A stretch of 6,869 nucleotides of DNA, taken from the NCBI GenBank assembly GCA_002085265.1, contig NATI01000085.1:1-6869 (forward strand), written 5' to 3'. The notes beneath the pieces are model-generated. The model made no database searches. It was given only the letters and a program-made list of their open reading frames with translations, and had not been told where the DNA came from. Source of the DNA: Candidatus Omnitrophica bacterium 4484_49. Lineage in GTDB: Bacteria; Omnitrophota; Gorgyraeia; Kaelpiales; Kaelpiaceae. Numbering within the stretch: position 1 is the stretch's first letter; every line of letters starts with the position of its first letter. Below, piece by piece: positions 1 through 4,731 of this stretch. A program made the translations under genes and the position numbers.

Positions 1-1
1 C

Positions 2-625
2 GGCAGTGTTAAAAAGGATGAAATGGGCGGATTCATAGAAGATGAAATGAATCTGAGCCAAGATGGAAGCGCTTGGATATCTGAAAATGCCCGGGTGTAC
101 GGAAACGCCCGGGTGTATGGAAACGCATGGGTATACGGAAATGCCCTTGTTTCCGGGGACGCCCGAGTATCTGGAAATGCCCGGGTGTACGAGAACGCTT
201 GTGTATACGGAAATACCCGGGTATACAAGAACGCCTGTATATACGGAAATACCCGGGTATACGAGGACACCTGGGTATACGGAAATGCCCGGGTGTACGA
301 GAACGCCTGTGTATATGGAAATACCCGGGTATACGAGGACGCCTGTGTATTCGGAAATACCCGGGTATATGAGAACGCCTGGGTATATGGAAATACCCGG
401 GTGTACGGAAACGTCTGGGTATACGGAAACGCCCGGGTATATGAGAACGCCGGGGTATATGGAAATACCCGGGTGTACGGAAACGTCTGGGTATACGGAA
501 ACGCCCGGGTATACGAGGACGCCTGGGTATATGGAAATATCCGGGCACTTGAAAACGCCATAATACATGGGAATACTCGTATTTTTGGGAATGCTCGTAT
601 ATCCGGGGATGCTCTCATTATATAA
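2..625 (+). CDS. Hexapeptide-repeat (left-handed beta-helix) protein, 5' partial
   Basis: The reading frame is open from base 2, so the gene begins outside the window. The in-frame ATG at 23 is internal: the residues before it (GSVKKDEMGGFIE) align with residues 30-42 of the related gene at 965 (GIVKKGNLGGFIE), which has its own start well upstream. After a short cap ending in WISEN come about 30 hexapeptides of the form (A/T)-R/W/C-V-Y-(G/E)-N, coded at 89-622. Hexapeptide repeats form left-handed beta-helices with 18 residues per coil, which predicts about ten coils. The cap plus N-A-x-V-x-G repeats resembles the unknown-function beta-helix family that includes enterobacterial YdcK. No acyltransferase active-site loop is visible, so I do not call an enzyme; a structural or surface role is possible. 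The gene stops at TAA 623-625, 40 bases before the next start. Confidence 0.85.
   Translation, partial: GSVKKDEMGGFIEDEMNLSQDGSAWISENARVYGNARVYGNAWVYGNALVSGDARVSGNARVYENACVYGNTRVYKNACIYGNTRVYEDTWVYGNARVYENACVYGNTRVYEDACVFGNTRVYENAWVYGNTRVYGNVWVYGNARVYENAGVYGNTRVYGNVWVYGNARVYEDAWVYGNIRALENAIIHGNTRIFGNARISGDALII
89..622 (+). repeat. 18-nt (36-nt higher-order) tandem repeats coding hexapeptides
   Basis: The stretch is an in-frame array of 18-nt units, most reading GCC/ACC-CGG/TGG/TGT-GTA/GTG-TAC/TAT-GGA/GAG-AAC/AAT. From the sixth unit on, units alternate between an Arg type (often RVYEN) and a Trp/Cys type (WVYGN, CVYGN), so the true period is 36 nt. Within it, 361-432 and 433-504 form a 72-bp tandem duplication; bases 381-441 and 453-513 are identical. 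Arrays like this expand and contract by slippage or unequal recombination. Confidence 0.9.
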
Positions 626-652
626 AACTATATAACTATTAACAATTTAACG

Positions 653-660
653 AAGGAGGT
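653..660 (+). promoter_or_regulatory. Strong Shine-Dalgarno site for the gene at 666
   Basis: AAGGAGGT lies 5 bases before ATG 666. The same block, CGAAGGAGGT, recurs at 951-960 before ATG 965, so the two genes share a duplicated leader. It is a near-perfect match to the 16S rRNA 3' end and fixes the start codon. Confidence 0.8.
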
Positions 661-665
661 TTAAT

Positions 666-872
666 ATGTTTTACAGGACAGATACAGCAGGAAATGCAGT
701 ATTATTCCATGACTCTGGAGAGGTGGTAACATGCCTTCCAGAGGAATATTGTAATATTTATTCAGTAGACAGCTCCTTATCGGTGTGCTACGAGCATCCA
801 GAAGGAATTATTATTTCCATTAAGGATGCAAAGCGGATCGGTATTCCAGCAGAAGATGATTGGACGGATTAA
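666..872 (+). CDS. Small acidic protein of unknown function
   Basis: Not recognised. The ORF codes 68 residues from ATG 666, which has an AAGGAGGT ribosome binding site 5 bases upstream, so the start is secure. The product is acidic, ends in EDDWTD, and has three cysteines (in CLPEEYC and VCYEH). There is no signal peptide or membrane segment. The middle alternates hydrophobic and polar residues (GIIISI), suggesting a small beta-rich fold. It lies between two hexapeptide-repeat genes and shares a leader sequence with the downstream one, so the three are probably transcribed together. It is not repetitive and its frame is intact, unlike its neighbour. Coding is likely; the function is unknown. 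Confidence 0.75.
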   Translation: MFYRTDTAGNAVLFHDSGEVVTCLPEEYCNIYSVDSSLSVCYEHPEGIIISIKDAKRIGIPAEDDWTD

Positions 873-963
873 CCCGCTCACCGACCGACTAGTTACAGGA
901 CAAACAGGAACGGCTTCCAGCTGGTATCGATGGCAAGGGAGTAAAACAAACGAAGGAGGTTAA
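856..963 (+). CDS. Possible 35-residue ORF overlapping the previous gene
   Basis: An ATG at 856, inside the end of the upstream gene, opens a +1-frame ORF that runs to TAA 961-963 just before ATG 965. It would code a basic, Ser/Thr/Gly-rich peptide containing SSWYRWQG. No ribosome binding site precedes the ATG, and the last codons coincide with the Shine-Dalgarno of the next gene. It is the only coding potential in the 92-base gap between genes. It could equally be leader sequence or a remnant. Confidence 0.22.
   Translation: MIGRINPLTDRLVTGQTGTASSWYRWQGSKTNEGG
953..960 (+). promoter_or_regulatory. Shine-Dalgarno site for the gene at 965
   Basis: AAGGAGGT lies 4 bases before ATG 965. It fixes the start of the broken hexapeptide gene and copies the site at 653-660, showing that translation initiation was intact when the gene broke. 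Confidence 0.75.
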
Positions 964-964
964 A

Positions 965-1261
965 ATGTCTAAAAAATATGAATTGATTCAGAATACTATA
1001 TCAATTAATAATAAAAAATTATACCAAATAAGGGTACTTAAAAACTTTGGCATTGTTAAAAAAGGGAATCTAGGTGGATTCATAGAATCCAAAGAGAATC
1101 TGAGTCATGATGGGGACTGTTGGATATCTGAAAACGCCTAGGTATATGGAAATGCCCGTGTATCTGAAAACGCCTAGGCATATGGAAATGCCCGTGTATC
1201 TGAAAATGCCCAGATATATGGGGATGCCTGGGTATATGGAAATGCAATTGTTTCATTTTAA
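965..1261 (+). pseudogene. Hexapeptide-repeat protein with two in-frame TAG codons
   Basis: From ATG 965 the frame codes an intact 58-residue N-terminus (cap motif GGFIESKENLSHDGD, then WISENA) and meets TAG at 1139-1141. The same frame continues as clean hexapeptides (VYGNARVSENA), a second TAG at 1175-1177, more hexapeptides (QIYGDAWVYGNAIVS), and TAA at 1259-1261. Both TAGs occupy the variable residue that is Trp (TGG) or Gln (CAG) in sister repeats, so each is one transition from sense. The cap matches the start of the partial gene at 2-625, a tandem paralogue. Downstream of 1246 the sequence is not hexapeptide DNA but a copied pentapeptide-gene tail read out of frame. I take this as a truncated chimera expressing at most 58 residues. 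The alternative is TAG readthrough, giving about 98 residues. Confidence 0.75.
1127..1234 (+). repeat. Three 36-nt hexapeptide units, two carrying TAG
   Basis: Units 1127-1162 and 1163-1198 differ at one base of 36 and each contains the same GCCTAG; unit 1199-1234 is a more diverged copy with GCCCAG at that position. The pattern indicates one stop-creating change followed by tandem duplication of that unit. Confidence 0.85.
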
Positions 1262-1355
1262 TGAGAAAAAAGAACTATGGAAACCCGGAAAACCAAAACT
1301 ACATAACATGAAGTTATGGAAAGCTTTGTGTAAAGAAAAAGATATTAAGATATAA
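1246..1355 (+). repeat. 110-bp copy of a pentapeptide-gene 3' end (copy A; copy B is 2655-2764)
   Basis: Bases 1246-1355 match 2655-2764 at 109 of 110 positions (difference at 1349/2758). In copy B this DNA codes the last part of the C-terminal domain (LFHFNEKKELWKPGKPK and onward to DIKI-stop). In copy A it follows hexapeptide repeats directly. The hexapeptide frame enters it out of phase and stops at 1261, while the +1 frame (open from 1107) reads the tail correctly to TAA 1353-1355. Near identity implies a recent copy or gene conversion. Confidence 0.9.
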
Positions 1356-1386
1356 TAAATATTCCACTAAATAAGGATGAAGATAA

Positions 1387-2175
1387 ATGATGAGTAAATC
1401 AAAGGCCGAGAAAAATAAACAAAATCTTAAAGGGGCAAATCTCCAAGGGGCAGATTTCACTGGGACAAACCTCATGCAGGCAAATCTTCGAGGGGCAAAT
1501 CTCATGCAGGCGAATCTCAATGAGGCAAAACTCAATGGGGCAAAACTCATACGAGCAGATCTCACTGGGGCAGATCTCACTGGAACAGACCTCACTGGGA
1601 CAGACCTCACTGAAGCAAAACTCACTGATACAAATTTTACTAGGGCTATTCTCATTGAGGCTAAACTTATCCGGGCAGATCTCACTGGGACAAATTTCAC
1701 TAGAGCAAACCTCATGTGGGTAAATCTCACGCTGGCAGACCTCACAGGAGCAATTTTCACTGAGACTAAACTCATGCAGGCAATTCTCATTGAGACAAAT
1801 TTCACTAGAGCAAACCTCATGCAGACTAAACTTACTGAGGCAGACCTCACTAGGGCAAATCTCATGCGGGCGAATCTTACGCTGGCAGACCTCACAGGGG
1901 CAAATCTCACTGAGGCAAACCTCATGCAGGCTAATCTCATTGAGACAAATCTCACTAGAACAAATCTCACTAGAACAAATCTCACTGGGGTAGAACTCAC
2001 TAGGGCAATTTTCATGAGGGCAAATCTCACTGGAGCTAAATTCATTGGGGCAAATCTCACTGAGACAGATTTCACTATGGCAAATCTCACCAAGGCGGAT
2101 TTCACTGGAGCAAAACTCATCGGGGCAGATCTAACTGATATAAATCTCCAAGGAGCAAATCTTATGTGGGCCTAA
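1387..2175 (+). CDS. Pentapeptide-repeat protein, N-terminal part of a split gene
   Basis: The ORF codes 262 residues: a basic 13-residue leader (MMSKSKAEKNKQN), then 49 complete pentapeptides plus a partial one, of the form L-x-x-A-(N/D/K), with Thr or Met common at the second position. Pentapeptide-repeat proteins fold as right-handed quadrilateral beta-helices; some (Qnr, MfpA) mimic DNA and bind gyrase, but nothing here shows that activity. AAGGA at 1373-1377 supports ATG 1387 over ATG 1390, and the leader is shared with the gene at 2777. The frame stops at TAA 2173-2175 in mid-repeat. Repeats resume 5 bases later in the +1 frame, so this is probably the front half of one gene ending at 2764. 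If translated alone it would be an uncapped solenoid. Confidence 0.85.
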   Translation: MMSKSKAEKNKQNLKGANLQGADFTGTNLMQANLRGANLMQANLNEAKLNGAKLIRADLTGADLTGTDLTGTDLTEAKLTDTNFTRAILIEAKLIRADLTGTNFTRANLMWVNLTLADLTGAIFTETKLMQAILIETNFTRANLMQTKLTEADLTRANLMRANLTLADLTGANLTEANLMQANLIETNLTRTNLTRTNLTGVELTRAIFMRANLTGAKFIGANLTETDFTMANLTKADFTGAKLIGADLTDINLQGANLMWA

Positions 2176-2497
2176 GACAAATCTTATGGGGACAAATCTT
2201 ATCGGGGCTGATCTCACTGAGACAGTCCTCCGAGGAGCAAATCTCACTGGGGCAAACCTCATGCGGGCGAATCTCATGTGCACAAATTTCACGCGGGCGA
2301 ATCTCACTGAGGTAAAACTCATGCTGGCAAATCTTACTGAGACAAATCTCCGAGGGGCAAACCTCATGTGGGCAATTCTTAAGGGGGCAAATCTTACTGA
2401 GACAAATCTTACTGAGGCAAATCTCCAAGGGGCAAACCTCAGCGGTGCTAATCTCACTGGAGCAAAACTCACTGGAGCGGACCTCAGAGAAGCTAAT
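1426..2497 (+). repeat. 15-nt tandem repeats coding about 70 pentapeptides
   Basis: The array follows the 15-nt consensus AAT-CTC-ACT-GGG-GCA and its variants (GAG for GGG, ATG for ACT, CAG/GAT/AAA at edges). Phase is constant except between AAT 2158 and AAT 2180, which are 22 rather than 15 or 30 bases apart. ACT or ATG dominate the third codon here, whereas AGT dominates in the related array at 6064-6618. The repeats keep several other frames free of stops, which makes false ORFs on both strands. Confidence 0.9.
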
Positions 2498-2764
2498 TAT
2501 AGCATATTGATTATGCACCGGATTGACTGGGGTGAACTGTCGGATGAGTTAACATTAGAATTAATGAGGCATAATGCTGAAATCTGTGGCAATAAAGCAA
2601 TGACTGATTGGGTTAAGGGGGGACAATGTCCATTTAGTACCGGTAATATACAGAAATTGTTTCATTTTAATGAGAAAAAAGAACTATGGAAACCCGGAAA
2701 ACCAAAACTACATAACATGAAGTTATGGAAAGCTTTGTGTAAAGAAAAAGATATTAAAATATAA
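2186..2764 (+). CDS. Pentapeptide-repeat protein, C-terminal part of a split gene, with conserved tail domain
   Basis: The ORF codes 192 residues from ATG 2186: MGTN, 20 pentapeptides ending LREAN, then an 88-residue non-repeat domain starting YSILIMH. ATG 2186 is a codon inside the repeats (CTT-ATG) with no ribosome binding site, so it is probably not a native start; this is the back half of the gene beginning at 1387. The tail contains DWGELSDELTLELMRH, CGNKAM, GGQCPF and FNEKKELWKPGKPK, mixed helical and charged, and likely caps the helix or binds a partner. The same tail occurs at 6619 to the window end, about 10-15 percent different in DNA, and its last third is duplicated at 1246-1355. 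It stops at TAA 2762-2764, 12 bases before the next ATG, so an operon is likely. Confidence 0.8.
   Translation: MGTNLIGADLTETVLRGANLTGANLMRANLMCTNFTRANLTEVKLMLANLTETNLRGANLMWAILKGANLTETNLTEANLQGANLSGANLTGAKLTGADLREANYSILIMHRIDWGELSDELTLELMRHNAEICGNKAMTDWVKGGQCPFSTGNIQKLFHFNEKKELWKPGKPKLHNMKLWKALCKEKDIKI
2655..2764 (+). repeat. 110-bp tail repeat, copy B (native context)
   Basis: This is the in-frame 3' end of the pentapeptide gene, from within the codons for QKLF to the stop. It pairs with copy A at 1246-1355 with a single mismatch and is the likely donor. The third, diverged version is in the gene at 5965. Confidence 0.9.
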
Positions 2765-2776
2765 GGATGGAGATAA

Positions 2777-3048
2777 ATGTTGAGCAAATCAAATGTCGAG
2801 AAAAGCAAAAAAAATCTCCAAGGAGCAAATCTCCGAAGAGCAAATCTCCGAGGAACAAATCTCACTGGCGCAAATCTCAATGAAACGAATCTTTTAAAGA
2901 TAGTGATGATAAGGCCATCGAAAGGATCGAAAATAGATTCATGGAATTAGTTAGAAAGATTAATCAAGAATTGTCAGAAATTTTAAGCGACGGTAGTTAT
3001 GATAATAATGGCCGGGAAGTTATTATTTCTTGGCCGGAAATAAAATAA
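2777..3048 (+). pseudogene. Short pentapeptide start fused in the -1 frame to an unrelated tail
   Basis: ATG 2777 follows ATAAGGATGGAGATAA, the same leader as at 1371-1386. It opens a copy of the pentapeptide N-terminus (MLSKSNVEKSKKN) plus five pentapeptides (LQGAN to LNETN), then LLK. The zero frame then loses coding character and ends at TAG 2948-2950, giving 57 residues. The -1 frame is open from 2884 to TAA 3046-3048 and reads like real protein: KDSDDKAIERIEN, an amphipathic helix (FMELVRKINQELSEIL), then GREVIISWPEIK. The switch falls at T-TTA-AAG (2893-2899), a classical -1 slippery heptamer, which would give a 90-residue fusion. It is either a recombination chimera with a frameshift or a recoded gene. 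I favour a broken chimera because neighbouring genes are broken too. Confidence 0.6.
2893..2899 (+). promoter_or_regulatory. Candidate -1 ribosomal frameshift heptamer T-TTA-AAG
   Basis: The heptamer fits X-XXY-YYZ in the zero frame of the gene at 2777 (codons TTA 2894-2896, AAG 2897-2899). Slipping back one base leads straight into the open downstream frame (GAT-AGT-GAT-GAT). I see no strong stem-loop in the next 40 bases and no Shine-Dalgarno-like stimulator at the usual distance, so the evidence is the heptamer and frame geometry only. Confidence 0.35.
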
Positions 3049-3059
3049 GGGTACTTCTG

Positions 3060-3095
3060 AAGGAAGGGGCTCTTCGGGCTTTGGGCCTCTTCCTT
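3060..3095 (+). terminator. Strong stem-loop after the chimeric pentapeptide gene
   Basis: Bases 3060-3072 pair with 3083-3095 as a 13-bp stem (two G-T pairs) around a 10-base loop, starting 11 bases after the stop at 3048. The position suits a transcription terminator closing the repeat-gene operon. The sequence after it (ATAATGAAATC) lacks a T-run, so an mRNA-stabilising or Rho-related hairpin is also possible. Confidence 0.5.
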
Positions 3096-3098
3096 ATA

Positions 3099-3203
3099 AT
3101 GAAATCAATAAAAACATATTCTATCGCAATGGGCCAAAAAATAAAAAAGACAGATAACTTTTTAAAAATGCCCGAAAGATTATCTGCCTTCCAGAGTTAC
3201 TAA
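3099..3203 (+). CDS. Possible 34-residue ORF or gene remnant
   Basis: ATG 3099 to TAA 3201-3203 codes a basic 34-residue peptide (MKSIKTYSIAMGQKIKKTDN, then FLKMPERLSAFQSY) of ordinary protein-like composition. No ribosome binding site precedes it; the upstream bases are the arm of a hairpin. Inside it, 3151-3163 and 3174-3186 form an imperfect inverted repeat (CAGATAA with TTATCTG at the ends). I do not recognise the peptide. It may be a leftover C-terminus like those just downstream. Confidence 0.25.
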   Translation: MKSIKTYSIAMGQKIKKTDNFLKMPERLSAFQSY

Positions 3204-3289
3204 TGAATCCTGTATAAAATATATATGAAAATATTTCACTTAGAACTTATAATAAGTCTCTTGAAAAACTTAAAAAACATCAACTGCTC

Positions 3290-3314
3290 ATGGCTAAAGC
3301 CCGGGGGTTTTTTC
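3290..3314 (+). terminator. Weak candidate terminator with a T-run
   Basis: GGCT and AGCC (3292-3295 and 3298-3301) can form a short hairpin next to a GC-rich block (CCCGGGGG), followed by TTTTTT at 3308-3313. The T-run is convincing but the stem is only four base pairs with a tiny loop, so this is a weak call. An open frame also crosses it. Confidence 0.3.
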
Positions 3315-3444
3315 TCATAAGGACCCGTGAATCAAAATATGTAGTATGCGGTTAGTTCAAATACTGAGCGGCATAGATGAAAATTTAGATAAACTTATCT
3401 TGGAAAAATTAAAAAAATAAGAAGTAGTACTAACTCTACAATTC

Positions 3445-3450
3445 AGGAGG
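3445..3450 (+). promoter_or_regulatory. Shine-Dalgarno site for the gene at 3457
   Basis: AGGAGG sits 6 bases before ATG 3457. It is a strong site that decides this start and marks the first gene of the intact block 3457-5371. Confidence 0.75.
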
Positions 3451-3456
3451 TATTAA

Positions 3457-3696
3457 ATGGAAAAAATTAATCCAATGGATATTACATTTCAATATGGTTA
3501 TTATGGATATATGATATTATATAAAGGAAAGACTATAGGTGGTGCCGGGACTCTGAATAAGAGTAGAAAATCAATTTCTAATTTAGAATATTTCAGAAAA
3601 ATGGCTGAATTAACTCGAAGAGATATTCTATTCGGAAGAATAAGACCTGATATGAAATTTCTTATCGAAAAAATAAACAGAGAAGTTGATGCCTAG
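3457..3696 (+). CDS. Small protein of unknown function
   Basis: Not assigned to a family I can name. The product is 79 residues, start fixed by AGGAGG 6 bases upstream. The N-terminal half is beta-like and Tyr/Gly rich (FQYGYYGYMILYKGKTIGGAGTL); the C-terminal half is helical and basic (FRKMAELTRRDILFGRIRPD, then MKFLIEKINREVDA). The composition is typical of small phage or prophage proteins. There is no signal peptide or membrane segment. It ends in TAG immediately followed by TAA (3694-3699), a tandem stop. It is the first gene of an intact block and lies 75 bases before the next start. I see no terminator in that gap, so co-transcription is plausible. Confidence 0.78.
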   Translation: MEKINPMDITFQYGYYGYMILYKGKTIGGAGTLNKSRKSISNLEYFRKMAELTRRDILFGRIRPDMKFLIEKINREVDA

Positions 3697-3771
3697 TAAA
3701 GATTTACTAAAAGTTCATTACAATTTTTGGACAAATTAACAAGAATTTACTCTTTCTCCGAGGTTTAAATT

Positions 3772-4215
3772 ATGAAACTAAGTACATTAAAAGTTGGTGA
3801 CGTTTTGAAAATTTCAAAGAAGATTTTTAAAAAACCGAAAATATTAGTTCTATCCGGAGTGATTGATATAGAACGTCTTTCTTCCAGAAAAGAAGGAAAG
3901 ATAATTTATTTTAATATAAAGGGATATAAACTTTTAAAGGATAATAGTGGAGATGAAACATTTTATTTAAACAGAATAACTCCTGAAGAAGTTCTTAATG
4001 ATTTTTATGAACTTGAAAAAGCTGAAATTGAAAAAATAGACATTAAAGAACTTCCTTTATTTATTAATTGGCCCATAACCAAATGGTTTGGAAGAGCTCT
4101 CAATAAGGAAATGTACGGTCATGGTGAAAGTATATATGACTATTTAATGAAAACACTTAGAAACGATATTTCTTCCAATGCTGCTCGTATCTCTGGTAGT
4201 GAAAACCTGAAATAA
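3772..4215 (+). CDS. Protein of unknown function with an ELPLFINW motif
   Basis: Not recognised. The product is 147 residues; ATG 3772 has GAGGT at 3760-3764, 7 bases upstream. The first 60 residues are beta-rich and basic (LKVGDVLKISKK, KILVLSGVIDIERL, GKIIYFNIKGYKLL), like a small barrel or SH3-type fold. A helical, acidic linker follows (PEEVLNDFYELEKAEIEKID), then ELPLFINW (residues 93-100), WFGRALNKEMYG and a helical end. The gene at 4709 has ELPLYIDY at residues 193-200 and a similar charged C-terminus, so the two may share a C-terminal motif. There is no membrane segment or catalytic signature. The frame is intact and codon use matches the adjacent AT-rich genes. Confidence 0.78.
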   Translation: MKLSTLKVGDVLKISKKIFKKPKILVLSGVIDIERLSSRKEGKIIYFNIKGYKLLKDNSGDETFYLNRITPEEVLNDFYELEKAEIEKIDIKELPLFINWPITKWFGRALNKEMYGHGESIYDYLMKTLRNDISSNAARISGSENLK

Positions 4216-4232
4216 AAAGAGAAACAGTTCCC

Positions 4233-4310
4233 ATGGATAAAAGAGATTATTCCATAGTACGGCATAAAGTATCCGGTAAAAGATTAAAATCTTATTGGAA
4301 AGGTTATTAA
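4233..4310 (+). CDS. Possible 25-residue basic peptide
   Basis: ATG 4233 to TAA 4308-4310 codes a 25-residue basic peptide (MDKRDYSIVRHKVSGKRLKS then YWKGY) in the gap between two supported genes. Its stop is one base before ATG 4312, and its last codons carry that gene's ribosome binding site (AAAGG), an arrangement that fits translational coupling. The peptide's own ribosome binding site is poor. Composition is protein-like, but a 25-codon ORF can occur by chance. Confidence 0.3.
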   Translation: MDKRDYSIVRHKVSGKRLKSYWKGY

Positions 4311-4311
4311 A

Positions 4312-4731
4312 ATGACTCGACAGGAACGATTGAAAATGCTTGAAAACAATGCCAGAATTAATGAGGAAAATTACAGAACCGGTAAAATAACTCAGGAACA
4401 ATACCAAATTCAAAAAAAGGATACCAAACTTCGATTATCGGAACTCAGAAAAACAATTAGACGTACAAAGGAACAAACTAAAAAAAAATTAATAAAAAAA
4501 TTAATAGAAGAATATGAATCGGCTTCTATGGGATATGAACATATATCAGATTGTTCTATAAAAGTCACTAATATAAGATGCAATGAAAAGGATGATACCA
4601 TTTTTGCCAATGTTACTTTTTCTGATTCTACTTTCAATATATTACATAAACAGCAAATGAAATATTCTTTAAAAGAACTCGAACGATTTCAAAAAGAACA
4701 TAAAAATTATGGAACAGGAAAATTCAATTAA
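4312..4731 (+). CDS. Coiled-coil protein of unknown function
   Basis: Not recognised. The product is 139 residues from ATG 4312, with AAAGG about 10 bases upstream. Residues 1-70 are strongly helical and charged (RQERLKMLENNARINEEN, QKKDTKLRLSELRKTIRRTK, KKLIKKLIEEYE), probably a coiled coil or helical hairpin with a short YRTGKITQEQY turn. Residues 77-112 are beta-like (ISDCSIKVTNIRC, TIFANVTFSDSTFNI), followed by a short charged helix. The turn motif resembles the short helical linkers found in many phage and plasmid proteins. Its end overlaps the next gene by 23 bases, so the two are translationally coupled and may form one complex. There is no signal peptide or membrane segment. Confidence 0.75.
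   Translation: MTRQERLKMLENNARINEENYRTGKITQEQYQIQKKDTKLRLSELRKTIRRTKEQTKKKLIKKLIEEYESASMGYEHISDCSIKVTNIRCNEKDDTIFANVTFSDSTFNILHKQQMKYSLKELERFQKEHKNYGTGKFN

Larger units (their letters stand above)
3204..3456 (+). other. Intergenic stretch with short coding remnants
   Basis: No convincing complete gene lies here. One frame is open from about 3212 to TAG 3353-3355 without a good start and reads RTYNKSLEKLKKHQLLMAKA, then ARGFFLIRTRESKYVVCG. A second, ATG 3346 to TAA 3418-3420, codes 24 residues (MRLVQILSGIDENLDKLILE plus KLKK), which looks like the C-terminus of a helical protein. Neither has a ribosome binding site. I read the stretch as decayed 3' ends of former genes, ending with the Shine-Dalgarno of the gene at 3457. 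Confidence 0.4.

Noticed and set aside
33..563. Alternative-frame and minus-strand ORFs over the hexapeptide array (for example 33-548 minus, 63-563 plus)
   Set aside because: They are shadows of the 18-nt repeat. The real frame is fixed by the hexapeptide motif and the cap shared with the gene at 965.
1520..1993. Plus-strand ORFs with ISLGQ/TSLGQ repeats at 1520-1723, 1790-1993 and 6158-6601
   Set aside because: They are out-of-frame readings of pentapeptide DNA with no leader, ribosome binding site or flanking domain.
1314..2120. Long minus-strand ORF with repeated SFAPV/RFA-type units, and similar ones at 2131-2518 and 6201-6593
   Set aside because: These are mirror readings of the 15-nt repeats, which have no stops in several frames. 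They lack ribosome binding sites, and the + strand frame has the pentapeptide pattern and conserved flanks.
1426..2497. CRISPR array
   Set aside because: The short-period repeats have no unique spacers, are in coding frame, and translate to pentapeptides.
1387..2764. Assignment as a Qnr/MfpA-type gyrase-protecting protein
   Set aside because: The fold class is shared, but the length, repeat bias, basic leader and extra tail differ, and no gyrase-binding feature can be seen.
4144..4637. Minus-strand ORFs at 4144-4413 and 4410-4637, and others at 5377-5673 and 5799-5993
   Set aside because: They are hydrophobic or Phe/Ser-rich reverse complements of Lys/Glu-rich genes on the + strand, without Shine-Dalgarno sites.
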